Assembly: GCA_018240785.1 (NCBI GenBank)
Contig: JAFEFC010000024.1
Location: forward strand, 62,001-126,000
Length of the DNA: 64,000 bases
Direction: 5' to 3'
Source of the DNA: Pseudomonadota bacterium
GTDB taxonomy: Bacteria > Pseudomonadota > Gammaproteobacteria > Burkholderiales > Rhodocyclaceae
Position 1 is the first letter of the stretch. Every line of letters begins with the position of its first letter. A program made the position numbers and the translations under genes. Below are positions 1 through 8,335 of this stretch, in pieces. The notes beneath the pieces are model-generated. The model made no database searches, was not told the DNA's origin, and was given only the letters and a program-made list of their open reading frames with translations.

Positions 1-1155
1 TGCGCCGAGCTTCACCGGCTGCGGCTTGAAACGGCCTTCGTCCAGCGCCAGCAGCACGACCTGGCGCACGCCGTCGTCGATGACGGCCGAGACCGGCACC
101 GTCACGCGCGGTGCGCTGCTGCCGGTGGCGAGCTCCACCTGCGCGAACATGCCCGGGCGCAGTTGCCCGTCGCGATTGGCCAGCTCGAGCCGCACCCGGG
201 TCGTGCGCGTTGCGGCGTCGAGCGTGGGGTAGAGGTAACCGACCTTCGCCTCGAAGGTCCGGCCGGGGAAGGCGGGGATCGTCACGGTGGCGGTCTGACC
301 GACGCGCACGCGCGCCAGATCCTGCTCGAAGATGTCGGCGATCACCCACACCGACGACAGGTCGGCGATACGGTAGATCGCCTCGCCGGGCATGAAGCGC
401 GCGCCCTGCACCGCGTTCTTTTCCAGCACCACGCCGTTGGCCGGCGAGGCGAAGGTCTGGCGCTGGCCCGCCTGGCCGGCGACCTCCATGTTGCGCAACC
501 GGGCGCGCGTCGCCTCGGCCAGCCGGCGCGCGGATTCCGCCGCTGCCGGATCGGTCGCCGCCGCGTCGCGCTGCAGGCGCTCGGCGATGCGCAGCTCCTC
601 TCCGGCCGACTGCAGTTCCGGGCTGTACACCGTGAACAGCGGTTGGCCGCGGCGCACAGGATCGCCGACCGCATTCACGTGCAGGCGCTCGATCCAGCCC
701 TCGAAACGCGGCGCCACCTGCACCACCGCGCGCTCGTCGATCTCCACCCGGCCCACCGCGCGCACTGCAGCATCCACCACGCCTTCCTCGGCGAGCGCGG
801 TCTTCACGCCCAGGGTCTGCGCCCGCGCCGGGCTCACCACCACCGCGCCGGCATCGTCGGGCTTGTCGTCCGCGTAGACGGGGATGTAGTCCATGCCCAT
901 CGAATCCTTCTTGGGAACCGGCGAGGTGTCGGGCAGGCCCATCGGGTTGCGGTAGTAGAGCGGTTTGCGTTCGCCGGGGGCGCTCGCTGCCTCTGACGAA
1001 ACGCCGGGCGAGCCGGCAGCCTTGCTGGCTGCGGGCGGGGTCGCCGATGTAGCACGATGGGCGTCGTCCGCGCCGCGGCTGCCCGCCCAATAGCCGGCGC
1101 CCAGCGCCAGCGCGACCGCCGTGGCGGACAGTGTGAGTTGCACGGCGGGCTTCAC
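1..1155 (-). CDS. cusB: Cu(I)/Ag(I) efflux RND periplasmic adaptor CusB (3' end beyond window)
   Basis: Periplasmic adaptor that joins the inner-membrane RND pump to the outer-membrane channel in copper/silver export. The frame reads from a GTG at 1155 and stays open for 385 codons to the window edge, so about the last quarter of a usual ~500-residue CusB is missing and cusA presumably follows outside. Residues 1-28 are a hydrophobic signal/anchor. Residues 67-94 (YYRNPMGLPDTS..., then KKDSMGMDYIPVY) match the heavy-metal-binding domain that separates CusB from other adaptors. Lipoyl/hairpin segments follow (RFEGWIERLHVN, GDPVRRGQPLF). The GTG overlaps the cusC stop codon (GTGA), showing translational coupling. 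No other family fits the metal-binding motif as well. Confidence 0.93.
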   Translation of the reverse strand, partial: MKPAVQLTLSATAVALALGAGYWAGSRGADDAHRATSATPPAASKAAGSPGVSSEAASAPGERKPLYYRNPMGLPDTSPVPKKDSMGMDYIPVYADDKPDDAGAVVVSPARAQTLGVKTALAEEGVVDAAVRAVGRVEIDERAVVQVAPRFEGWIERLHVNAVGDPVRRGQPLFTVYSPELQSAGEELRIAERLQRDAAATDPAAAESARRLAEATRARLRNMEVAGQAGQRQTFASPANGVVLEKNAVQGARFMPGEAIYRIADLSSVWVIADIFEQDLARVRVGQTATVTIPAFPGRTFEAKVGYLYPTLDAATRTTRVRLELANRDGQLRPGMFAQVELATGSSAPRVTVPVSAVIDDGVRQVVLLALDEGRFKPQPVKLGA

Positions 1156-2468
1156 TTGATCTCTCCGGTCAGTTTTTCCAGGTCGGCGAGCGCCATGTGC
1201 GCATCGACCTCGGCCTGCAGCAGCGCCATGCGGGTGTCGATCAACTGGCGCTCGGCGTCGAGCACCGAGTCGAAATCCACGCGCGCGTTGGCGAACGCCG
1301 CTCGCGTCGCGTCGCGCGTCGCCTCGGCCTGCGGCAGCAAGGTGCCGCGCAGCAGACGCGCGGTGTCACGTCCGCCGGCCAACGCGGAATGCGCACGGCC
1401 GAGCTCGCCCAGCAGCGTCGCCTCGGCCGCTGCGCGCCGCGCCCCGGCCGCTTCCTCCATGTGCAGCGCCTCGCGCTCGCGCGACCGGCGCGCCGACTGC
1501 TGCAGCGGGATCATCACCTCGAACATCAGGTCCCACGACTGCTCGGCGCCGCGCGGGCGGTTGTTCGTCAGCCCGACGGCAAAGTCGGGGTAACGCTCGC
1601 GCCAGGTGCGCTCGCGCGCCAGGCGCGCCGCTTCCACGCCACGATCCTCGGCCACCAGCGTCGGGCTGAAGCCGCGCGCGCGCGCGATCAACTCGGCGAG
1701 CGGCGGCACCGCCGGCAGCGGCGGCAACTCTCCCGGCGCCGCCAGCGGGGCATGCGCCGCGCGCGCCAGCAAAGCATTCAGCGCTGCCGCCGCGCCTTGC
1801 CGGCGCTGCTCCACCGCCACCAGCGCCACCCGCTGCGCCGTCATCTCGCGCTGTGCCCGCAGCACCCCCGCCTGCGGCAGCAAGCCGGTGCGGTAGCGCG
1901 CCAGCGTCGTCTCCTCCAGCCCCTGCAGCAACGCCAGCGCATTGCGCCCCAGCACCGCCTCGCGGTCGGCCATGTAGTAGCGCAGCCACGCCGACCTGAT
2001 CTCCGCCACCAGGCCCAGCCACGCCGCCTCGCGCGTCGCCTCCGCCTTGCGGGCCAGCGCCCCTGCAGCCTGCGCCTCGAGCTCGCGCTTGCCCCAGCCT
2101 GGCAGCGGCTGCGTGATCCGATAACGCGTCTCGCCCACCTGGCCCGGCAGCAGCGTGGTGGAGCCGCCGCGCATGGCGTTGGTGAAATCCATCAGCTCGA
2201 CCTGGACGCGCGGGTCGGGCAGGGCACCGGCCGCGCCCGCGCGCTCGCGCGCGGCCAGCGCGTCGGCGCGCTCGGCGGCGAAGGCGGGGTTGTTGTCGCG
2301 CGCATATTCGATGAGCCCGCCGACGCCAGCGCCGAGCGTGTTGGTGCCTGCGGCCGAGTCTGCATCGGCGTCGGTCCGGGCGAGTGCCGGGCCGGCCAGC
2401 GCAGCAGCGGAAAGCATGGCAATCAGCAGGCCGGCGCGCAGGCGAGGCGGGGAGGGGAGGGAATTCAT
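1152..2468 (-). CDS. cusC: TolC-family outer-membrane channel of the copper efflux pump (CusC-like)
   Basis: Outer-membrane channel of the tripartite Cu/Ag efflux pump. The 438-residue protein starts at the ATG of MNSLPSPPRL, followed by a signal peptide (LLIAMLSAAALAGPALA). The frame is open further upstream, but that stretch is translated REP-like repeat and lies before the signal peptide, so I reject it. The body shows the duplicated OEP helical pattern (GKRELEAQAAGALARKAEAT, later ARVDFDSVLDAERQLIDTRM), as in cation-efflux outer-membrane proteins. The gene lies between cusF and cusB, and its stop overlaps the cusB start. There is no lipobox cysteine, unlike E. coli CusC. Confidence 0.88.
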   Translation of the reverse strand: MNSLPSPPRLRAGLLIAMLSAAALAGPALARTDADADSAAGTNTLGAGVGGLIEYARDNNPAFAAERADALAARERAGAAGALPDPRVQVELMDFTNAMRGGSTTLLPGQVGETRYRITQPLPGWGKRELEAQAAGALARKAEATREAAWLGLVAEIRSAWLRYYMADREAVLGRNALALLQGLEETTLARYRTGLLPQAGVLRAQREMTAQRVALVAVEQRRQGAAAALNALLARAAHAPLAAPGELPPLPAVPPLAELIARARGFSPTLVAEDRGVEAARLARERTWRERYPDFAVGLTNNRPRGAEQSWDLMFEVMIPLQQSARRSREREALHMEEAAGARRAAAEATLLGELGRAHSALAGGRDTARLLRGTLLPQAEATRDATRAAFANARVDFDSVLDAERQLIDTRMALLQAEVDAHMALADLEKLTGEIK

Positions 2469-2529
2469 TGCAGGATGTCCGTTTGCCGGCGGTCGGTGCG
2501 GATGCTTGTTGCCAGATTGGTTCATCTTG

Positions 2530-2596
2530 TCGCGGTCAAGCCCGCTCCTACACGTCCGGCCCGGCAGCGCTTCCGCAGGAGCGGGCTTGACCGCGA
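2530..2596. repeat. REP-like inverted repeat, 20-bp perfect arms
   Basis: Arms 2530-2549 and 2577-2596 are perfect inverted copies (right arm reads AGGAGCGGGCTTGACCGCGA) around a 27-base loop. A third, slightly divergent copy follows at 2653-2673. The core resembles the repetitive extragenic palindromes common in Pseudomonas and relatives. It lies in the cusF-cusC gap, where it could form an mRNA hairpin. Confidence 0.7.
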
Positions 2597-2652
2597 TCCG
2601 GTGGCCTCTGCGGTTGTGGCCGGGTGAGTCCCCCAAAACTGCCCCGGTCCTG

Positions 2653-2673
2653 TAGGTGCGGGCTTGACCGCGA
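2653..2673. repeat. Third REP-like repeat unit
   Basis: Direct copy of the right arm of the preceding repeat with one difference (TAGGTGCGGG instead of TAGGAGCGGG), then the same CTTGACCGCGA. It has no partner of its own and lies about 50 bases from the cusF stop codon. Confidence 0.6.
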
Positions 2674-2721
2674 CCTGCCAGGCTCCGATCGAGGGTGGGT
2701 TGGTGCAGGCAGTCCGCGCCC

Positions 2722-3069
2722 TCAGCGGCCGCGATCCGGTTCCAGCGCCTTCACCGTCAGCGTCCCGTCCGCATTCTCGGCCACGAAGCGGATGCGGTCG
2801 CCCACCTTGACCTTGTCCATCAGGCTCGCGTCGCTCACGCGGAAGGCCATGGTCATCGGCGGCATGTCGAGGTTCTTCAGCGGGCCGTGGGCGATGGTGA
2901 GCCTGCCGGCCGCCTTGTCGACCTTCTTCACCGTGCCTTCGGACGTTGCCGCGGCGCTCGCCGCGGGTGCGGCGGTGGCGTTATGGGCGTCGTGCCCCGA
3001 GGCGGCGAAGGCCGGTGTGGCAATGAACAGGGACAGGCAGATCGCCGTGAGCGAAAGGGCGCTTTTCAT
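2722..3069 (-). CDS. cusF: CusF-like periplasmic copper/silver chaperone
   Basis: Small periplasmic metallochaperone that delivers Cu(I)/Ag(I) to the CusCBA pump. It has 115 residues with a signal peptide (about 1-22) and an OB-fold domain. The start at 3069 has GGAG six bases upstream. The metal-site segment H61...M69-PP-M72-T-M74 aligns with E. coli CusF H36, W44, M47, M49, but the tryptophan that caps the metal by a cation-pi contact is a methionine here. It is first in the cusF-cusC-cusB order. A CusR-type element lies about 65 bases upstream (3132-3158). Confidence 0.88.
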   Translation of the reverse strand: MKSALSLTAICLSLFIATPAFAASGHDAHNATAAPAASAAATSEGTVKKVDKAAGRLTIAHGPLKNLDMPPMTMAFRVSDASLMDKVKVGDRIRFVAENADGTLTVKALEPDRGR

Positions 3070-3131
3070 GCGGGGCTCCATCGAAAGCGTGTAGATGCAG
3101 ACCAGTGTGCCGAGGCCTCGCGAACGCCGGC

Positions 3132-3158
3132 CTGACGCGGAAATTACATTTTTGTCAG
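3132..3158. promoter_or_regulatory. Candidate CusR box upstream of cusF
   Basis: CTGACG, five bases, then ATTACATTTTTGTCAG. The same arrangement, with identical spacing, stands at 5240-5266 before cusR, where the ATTACA...TGTAAT part is a perfect palindrome. The position between cusF (left) and the DMT gene (right) fits an operator of the metal-responsive regulator encoded at 5341. Assignment to CusR is inferred. Confidence 0.65.
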
Positions 3159-3259
3159 ACTGGATCGCTGGCCTGAGGCCGGGCCGACTGCCGTCGCCCG
3201 GCGAAGGAGCGGACAATGCGACGCATTCCCGTCCTGCAGCGAACTCGCGCTCATCGACC

Positions 3260-4318
3260 ATGCAATCCGAAGCCCTTCCCGGTGCGCGCGGCATCCTCGC
3301 CGCGCTGGGGGCTGCCGTGCTTTTCGGTACCGGTACGCCCTTGGCCAAGCAGTTGTTGCGGGCGCTCGATCCGTGGCTGCTGGCGGGGCTGCTCTATCTC
3401 GGCTCCGGCCTCGGGCTGGGCCTCTATCGCATCCTTGCGCGACGGCCTGCGGTGCGCCTTGCGCCGGCGGATGCGGCCTGGCTGGCGGGAGCGATTGCGG
3501 CTGGCGGCGTTGCCGGTCCGGTGCTGCTGATGTTCGGCCTCGCTGCAATGCCGGCCTCGGGGGCCTCGCTGCTGCTCAATGCGGAAGGCGTGTTCACCGC
3601 GCTGCTGGCCTGGATCGCGTTTGGCGAGAACGTCGATCGCCGCATCGCGCTCGGCATGTTCGCCATCGTCGGCGGCGCGCTGGTGCTGAGCTCACAGGGC
3701 GAGGCGCGCTTCGGCGGGGCCGCGCCGATGTTGCTGATCCTCGGCGCCTGCCTGGCCTGGGCGATCGACAACAACCTCACGCGCAAGGTGTCGCTGGCCG
3801 ACGCGACCTGGATCGCCTGTGTAAAGGGGCTGGTCGCCGGGGCGGTCAATCTGGCGCTGGCACTTGCGCTGGGCGCGAGCCTCCCCGGGCCGCCGCAGGC
3901 GCTCGCGGCGATGGGCCTCGGCCTCTTCGCCTATGGCATTAGCCTGGCACTGTTCGTGGTCGGGCTGCGCGAACTGGGCACGGCACGCACCGGCGCCTAT
4001 TTCGGCGTCGCGCCCTTCTTCGGCGCGATCCTCGCGGTGGCGCTCGGCGACCCGCTGACGCCATCGCTGGTCATTGCCAGCCTGCTGATGGCGCTCGGGG
4101 TGTGGATGCACCTCGGCGAGCGCCATGCGCACGAGCACGCGCACGAGGCGATCACCCACGATCACCTGCACTGGCACGACGTGCATCACCAGCACACGCA
4201 CGATTTCCCCTGGGATGGCCGTGAGCCGCACCGCCATCCGCACACCCACGAGGCGCTGCACCACACCCATGCGCACGTGCCCGACATGCACCACCGCCAC
4301 CGCCACCGCCACTCGTGA
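3260..4318 (+). CDS. DMT/EamA-family transporter with histidine-rich C-terminal tail
   Basis: Inner-membrane permease of the drug/metabolite transporter superfamily, 352 residues, with two EamA repeats (about ten membrane segments, residues 10-290). The last ~65 residues carry more than 25 histidines (HEHAHE, HHQHTH, HRHRHRH) and probably bind metal in the cytoplasm. I chose the ATG of MQSEALPG because membrane segments begin just after it; the upstream open frame is polar and includes the cusF promoter. The gene diverges from cusF across a shared CusR-type box. The substrate is unknown, and metal or metal-chelate transport is only an inference from tail and context. Confidence 0.85.
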   Translation: MQSEALPGARGILAALGAAVLFGTGTPLAKQLLRALDPWLLAGLLYLGSGLGLGLYRILARRPAVRLAPADAAWLAGAIAAGGVAGPVLLMFGLAAMPASGASLLLNAEGVFTALLAWIAFGENVDRRIALGMFAIVGGALVLSSQGEARFGGAAPMLLILGACLAWAIDNNLTRKVSLADATWIACVKGLVAGAVNLALALALGASLPGPPQALAAMGLGLFAYGISLALFVVGLRELGTARTGAYFGVAPFFGAILAVALGDPLTPSLVIASLLMALGVWMHLGERHAHEHAHEAITHDHLHWHDVHHQHTHDFPWDGREPHRHPHTHEALHHTHAHVPDMHHRHRHRHS

Positions 4319-4414
4319 CCCGCAGCCCGTCCCGGCGGCGCAGGGCCGGAGTTCATGCCGGAAGCCTCGGGGCCTGGCTTGCGGATGCTGAAAGGCTTGT
4401 CGAGTCAGGACCCA

Positions 4415-5077
4415 CTAGCCGGCCAGGCGCGCCAGTTCCTCCGCAAGGGTGTTCTTGCCGAAGCGCTTGTGCGACTTGAGCCCCGCAAGCAGGCGAGCGA
4501 CCCTCTTCGGCAGCGTCTTTCCGAACATCGCTTCTGCGGCATCCGGCAGCTCGACAAGGCAGTCTTCCCGAAAGTCCGCGTTAGGCGCATCGGGCTCGCC
4601 CGGATCGCAATCGACGAAGACGATTGCGCCATTCGACTTGCGCACGAAGGCGTTGGTCAGCGACGAGAAATCACCCACTCCGTATCCCGCCGCGTGGACG
4701 GTCGCCACCGCACGCGCAAGCTTCAGGAAGTCCTTGGCTGTCGGCTGCTTGAGCGCGGACAGCGGCGCACCGTCGATGAACTCGAAGACCAGGAACCAGC
4801 AGCCATTGTCGTCGTCGAGAAACCACTGACCGTAGTGGTGGTAGATCGGAACGTGCTGGGTCCATCGCAGTTGCTCGTAGTACCACGCGGTGTGGATCAG
4901 GTGACGAATCGAGTCGAGCTCATCCGTGCGGAACAGTTTCAGCGCGCGCACGGCATCGGTCGGGACTTCAACGACCTTGTACACCTCGCCTTCCCACCCG
5001 CGCCCCACATTCTCGAGCACACGGTAGGGCCCTATGCGTTCACCGTCCTCGATTCCAAACGATCGTACTTTTCCCAC
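4415..5077 (-). CDS. Small atypical serine/threonine protein kinase-like protein
   Basis: A 220-residue protein with a recognisable kinase fold outline: a glycine loop (ENVGRGWEGEVY, residues 22-33), a candidate ATP lysine K47 in VRALKLF, a hinge LVFEFIDG (97-103), and a catalytic-loop equivalent GDFSSLTN with D136 and N142. The usual HRD histidine-arginine is absent, DFG is replaced by VDCDPG (155-160), and the C-lobe is short. The GTG start has AAGGAG eight bases upstream. No partner phosphatase or FHA protein is nearby. It sits alone between the DMT gene and cusRS, on the opposite strand to both. Whether it is catalytically active cannot be told from sequence. Confidence 0.7.
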   Translation of the reverse strand: MGKVRSFGIEDGERIGPYRVLENVGRGWEGEVYKVVEVPTDAVRALKLFRTDELDSIRHLIHTAWYYEQLRWTQHVPIYHHYGQWFLDDDNGCWFLVFEFIDGAPLSALKQPTAKDFLKLARAVATVHAAGYGVGDFSSLTNAFVRKSNGAIVFVDCDPGEPDAPNADFREDCLVELPDAAEAMFGKTLPKRVARLLAGLKSHKRFGKNTLAEELARLAG

Positions 5078-5239
5078 GAATGCGACTCCTTGTTGCGGCC
5101 TGACGCTCAGGATTTCAACGCGAGACCGCCATCACGACGATCCGCTCAACGCACCAGCGCGGCGTTCTTCGTCTCGTTGTGTCGATCCTACGACGACCGG
5201 GTCGGAAGATGAAATTCGTGCGCCAGCCCGGTCCACAAA

Positions 5240-5266
5240 CTGACGTTGCGATTACATCTTTGTAAT
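5240..5266. promoter_or_regulatory. Candidate CusR box upstream of cusR
   Basis: CTGACG, five bases, then the perfect palindrome ATTACATCTTTGTAAT (GATTACA/TGTAATC arms, TCTT centre). It lies 74 bases before the cusR start and repeats the element upstream of cusF, suggesting autoregulation of the two-component operon. Confidence 0.68.
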
Positions 5267-5340
5267 CCTGCGGCCAGGCCTTGCGGTGCACGGCACAATT
5301 CGCCCCGCAAGCTGCCTGCACGAACCGACACGAGACTGCG

Positions 5341-6024
5341 GTGAAGATCCTGATCGTCGAAGACGAGCCCAAAACTGGCGACTACCTGCGCCAGGGCCTG
5401 AGCGAGGCCGGCTTCGTCGCGGACCTGGCGCGCGACGGGCTGGACGGCCTGCATCTGGCGCTGACCGGCGATTACGACCTCGTCGTGCTGGACGTGATGC
5501 TGCCTTCGCTCGACGGCTGGGGCGTGCTACAGACGGTGCGCCGTGGCGGGCATGACATGCCGGTGTTGTTCCTGACCGCGCGCGACCAGGTGGAGGATCG
5601 CGTGCGCGGGCTGGAACTGGGCGCCGACGACTACCTGGTGAAGCCTTTCGCCTTTTCCGAACTGCTGGCGCGGGTGCGCACGCTGCTGCGCCGCGGCAAG
5701 GCGCGCGAAGCCGAAGTGCTGCGCGCTGCCGACCTGGAGCTCGACCTGCTGCGCCGGCGGGTGACGCGCAGCGGCGTCCGCATCGACCTCACCGCCAAGG
5801 AGTTCGCGCTGCTGGAACTGCTGCTGCGCCGCCAGGGCGAAGTGCTGCCGCGCTCGCTGATCGCCTCGCAGGTGTGGGACATGAATTTCGACAGCGACAC
5901 CAACGTCATCGAAGTCGCGGTGCGGCGGCTGCGCGCCAAGGTGGACGAGCCGTTCGAGCCGAAGCTGATCCGCACCGTGCGTGGCATGGGCTATGTGCTG
6001 GATGCGGCGGAGCCGTCGGCGTGA
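5341..6024 (+). CDS. cusR: Heavy-metal response regulator (CusR/CopR-like, OmpR family)
   Basis: DNA-binding response regulator of a copper/silver two-component system, 227 residues. The receiver domain (1-115) has acidic residues EDE at 7-9, phosphoacceptor D51 in VVLDVMLP, and the conserved K in YLVKPF near residue 100. A winged-helix effector domain follows ([12 protein letters not shown]..., ending VRGMGYVLD). The GTG at 5341 gives the canonical [16 protein letters not shown] start; the short upstream extension has no homology-like content. Its stop overlaps the cusS start (GTGA). The same-sequence elements before cusR and cusF are its likely targets. Confidence 0.92.
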   Translation: MKILIVEDEPKTGDYLRQGLSEAGFVADLARDGLDGLHLALTGDYDLVVLDVMLPSLDGWGVLQTVRRGGHDMPVLFLTARDQVEDRVRGLELGADDYLVKPFAFSELLARVRTLLRRGKAREAEVLRAADLELDLLRRRVTRSGVRIDLTAKEFALLELLLRRQGEVLPRSLIASQVWDMNFDSDTNVIEVAVRRLRAKVDEPFEPKLIRTVRGMGYVLDAAEPSA

Positions 6025-7448
6025 GGCTGTCGCTCACCGCCCGCCTGGCGTTGCTCTTCGCCGCCGCCACCGCGAGCCTGCTGGTGGTCGTCGCGGTGGT
6101 GCTGGGGCGGGCGGTGGAGACGCATTTCGACGAACTGGATGCGCACGAGCTCGCGGGCCGCATGACGCTGATCGGCAACCTGCTGCAGCGCAGCGCCGGG
6201 CCGGATGCGCTGGAGGCCCTGCCGCAGCGGCTGGAGGACGTGCTGGCCGGCGTCGATACCGTCGCGGTGCTGATCCGTGACGAGGCCGGCGAGACGATCT
6301 ACGCCTATCGGCCGGCGAGCTTCGAGGCCGCGCAGCTTGGCGGCTCCGTGTTGCCGCTTGCCGGTGCGGCATGGATGCGCGACGGGCGGCGCTACATCGG
6401 TCGCGAAACCGGCTTTCGCTTGCCGGGGGCGCAGGGCGCGGCGCCCGCTGCGCTTCGGGTGGCGGTCGCGCTGGACGTGTCGCACCACCTGCACTTCCTG
6501 GAAACGGTGCGCAATCGCCTGTGGCTGGGCATCTCGCTGGCGGCGGTCGCGGCCGCGCTGCTCGGCTGGGTGGCGGCTGCGCGCGGCCTCGCGCCGCTGC
6601 GCCGCGTCACCGCCACTGCGCGCGGCCTGTCGGCCGACCACCTCGACCAGCGCCTGGGCGAGCGTGACGCGCCAGCCGAAGTGCGCGAGCTGGTCGAGGC
6701 CTTCAACGGCATGCTCGACCGCCTGCAGTCGTCCTTCCGGCGGCTGGCGGATTTCTCCGCCGACATCGCCCACGAGCTGCGCACGCCGATCTCCAACCTG
6801 ATGACGCAGACTTCGGTGGCGCTGTCGCAGGCGCGCAGCGCCGAGGAATACCGCGAGGTGCTGGGCTCCAACCTGGAAGAGTACGAACGCATCGCGCGCA
6901 TGGTGGGCGACATGCTGTTCCTCGCCCAGGCCGAGAACGGCCGTCTGCCGCTGCCGATCGAGACCGTCACGCTGGCCGACGAGGCCCGGGCGCTGGCCGA
7001 GTTCTACGAGGCGCTGGCCGAGGAGGGCGGGGTGCGCATCGTGGTGCATGCGGCGGAAGACGGCATCGCGGCGGGCGGCGACCGCCTGATGCTGCGCCGC
7101 GCGCTGTCCAACCTGCTGTCGAACGCGCTGCGCCACACGCCGGCGGGCGGCACCGTCGCCATCGACATCGCGCGCGAGGGAGCCGAAGCGCTGATCGCGG
7201 TGTCCAACGCCGGCGAGCCGATTCCGCCCGAGGAGCTGACGCGCATCTTCGAGCGCTTCCATCGCGCGGGCGCCGGCCGTCGCGATCGCGGCGAAGGGGC
7301 CGGGCTGGGCCTGGCGATCACCCGCTCCATCGTCGAGGCGCATGGCGGGCGGGTGACGGCAAGCTCGGATGCCGCCGCGACCCGTTTCACCCTGCGCCTG
7401 CCGCTGCATGGCCCGCGCCAGGCGCAGGCGGCCGACGACAAGAAGTGA
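6021..7448 (+). CDS. cusS: Heavy-metal sensor histidine kinase (CusS-like)
   Basis: Membrane sensor kinase that pairs with CusR, 475 residues. Order: first membrane helix (7-28), periplasmic sensor (30-163), second helix (168-187), HAMP, HisKA box with phosphoacceptor H251 ([12 protein letters not shown]), and HATPase_c with N, G1 and G2 boxes ([21 protein letters not shown]). The GTG start overlaps the cusR stop by four bases. The frame is open well upstream inside cusR, but that part is just another frame of the regulator. Heavy-metal type is assigned from the regulator and the neighbouring efflux genes. Confidence 0.92.
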   Translation: MRLSLTARLALLFAAATASLLVVVAVVLGRAVETHFDELDAHELAGRMTLIGNLLQRSAGPDALEALPQRLEDVLAGVDTVAVLIRDEAGETIYAYRPASFEAAQLGGSVLPLAGAAWMRDGRRYIGRETGFRLPGAQGAAPAALRVAVALDVSHHLHFLETVRNRLWLGISLAAVAAALLGWVAAARGLAPLRRVTATARGLSADHLDQRLGERDAPAEVRELVEAFNGMLDRLQSSFRRLADFSADIAHELRTPISNLMTQTSVALSQARSAEEYREVLGSNLEEYERIARMVGDMLFLAQAENGRLPLPIETVTLADEARALAEFYEALAEEGGVRIVVHAAEDGIAAGGDRLMLRRALSNLLSNALRHTPAGGTVAIDIAREGAEALIAVSNAGEPIPPEELTRIFERFHRAGAGRRDRGEGAGLGLAITRSIVEAHGGRVTASSDAAATRFTLRLPLHGPRQAQAADDKK

Positions 7449-7483
7449 CCGACCGGCATTGACCATTTTGTGGAGATAAGCGA

Positions 7484-7963
7484 ATGAAACCTCGATCCCC
7501 CCGTCGCCCCGCGCTCGAGCGCACGGCGCGATGCCTGCTCGCCGGGCTGTTCCTCGCCGCCGCCCTGGGCATGCCGCCGGCTTTCGCCGCCGGCGAGGAC
7601 GTGACCATGTACAAGGACCCGAACTGCGGCTGCTGCGGCAAATGGGCCGAGCACATGCGCGCCAGCGGCTTCCGGGTGAAGGAAGTGGCCACGCCGCAGA
7701 TGGGCGCGGTAAAGCATGCGGCCGGTGTGCCGCAGGCGCTGGGTTCCTGCCACACCGCCAAGGTCGGCGGCTACGTGATCGAGGGCCATGTGCCGGCCGC
7801 CGACGTGAAGCGCCTGCTGGCCGAGAAGCCGGCGGTGGCGGGGCTGTCGGCGCCGGGCATGCCACAGGGCTCGCCCGGCATGGAAGGCCCGTTCCCTGCC
7901 GAACGCTACGACGTCGTCAGCTTCGACCGCGAAGGCCGCACCGCGGTGTTTTCGCAGCACTGA
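7484..7963 (+). CDS. DUF411 copper-associated periplasmic protein
   Basis: 159-residue secreted protein of the DUF411 family, regularly found with copper-resistance genes. A signal peptide ends near residue 36 (PPAFAA). The mature part opens with MYKDPNCGCCGKW, cysteines 48, 50 and 51, the family's probable metal site, and a further SCH motif near residue 87 may contribute. GGAG stands nine bases before the ATG. It follows cusS by 35 bases in the same direction, so it is probably co-transcribed. The molecular role is not established; periplasmic copper binding is the reasonable inference. Confidence 0.85.
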   Translation: MKPRSPRRPALERTARCLLAGLFLAAALGMPPAFAAGEDVTMYKDPNCGCCGKWAEHMRASGFRVKEVATPQMGAVKHAAGVPQALGSCHTAKVGGYVIEGHVPAADVKRLLAEKPAVAGLSAPGMPQGSPGMEGPFPAERYDVVSFDREGRTAVFSQH

Positions 7964-7988
7964 ATCGGGCTCGGCAGGAGGAGGCAGC

Positions 7989-8327
7989 ATGCAAGGTCAT
8001 GGACCGCACCACCGAACGGCGGCTGCCCTCAGCGCCGCATTGATGCTGTGCGTCACCGCGCCGGCCGTCGCCCAGCAGCGTGACACGGTGACCGGCGACC
8101 GCGGCGGTGACATGGCGGTCGACCTGGTGGTGGTGCGGCCGCTGGGCATCGTCGCCACCGTGATCGGCACCGCCGGCTTCGTGCTGGCGCTGCCCTTCAC
8201 CCTGCCCAGCGGCAGCACGGAAGACACCGCGCGGGAATGGATTGCCGCGCCATTCGAATACACCTTCAACCGTCCGCTGGGCGAGTTCGACCGCTGCGGC
8301 GCCGACCGCCATCCCTGCGGACGGTGA
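7989..8327 (+). CDS. Small secreted/membrane hypothetical protein
   Basis: 112 residues with a strong ribosome site (GGAGGAGG) before the ATG. There is a signal peptide (1-28, ending APAVAQ) and a second hydrophobic segment at about 48-68 (PLGIVATVIGTAGFVLALPF). The tail contains EWIAAPFEYTFNRPLGEFDRC and a closing CG pair, giving two cysteines that could form a disulfide. I recognise this only as a conserved proteobacterial hypothetical. It lies 25 bases after the DUF411 gene and overlaps or abuts the next gene, so it looks like part of the cusRS operon. Confidence 0.7.
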   Translation: MQGHGPHHRTAAALSAALMLCVTAPAVAQQRDTVTGDRGGDMAVDLVVVRPLGIVATVIGTAGFVLALPFTLPSGSTEDTAREWIAAPFEYTFNRPLGEFDRCGADRHPCGR

Positions 8328-8335
8328 CGAGCGGG

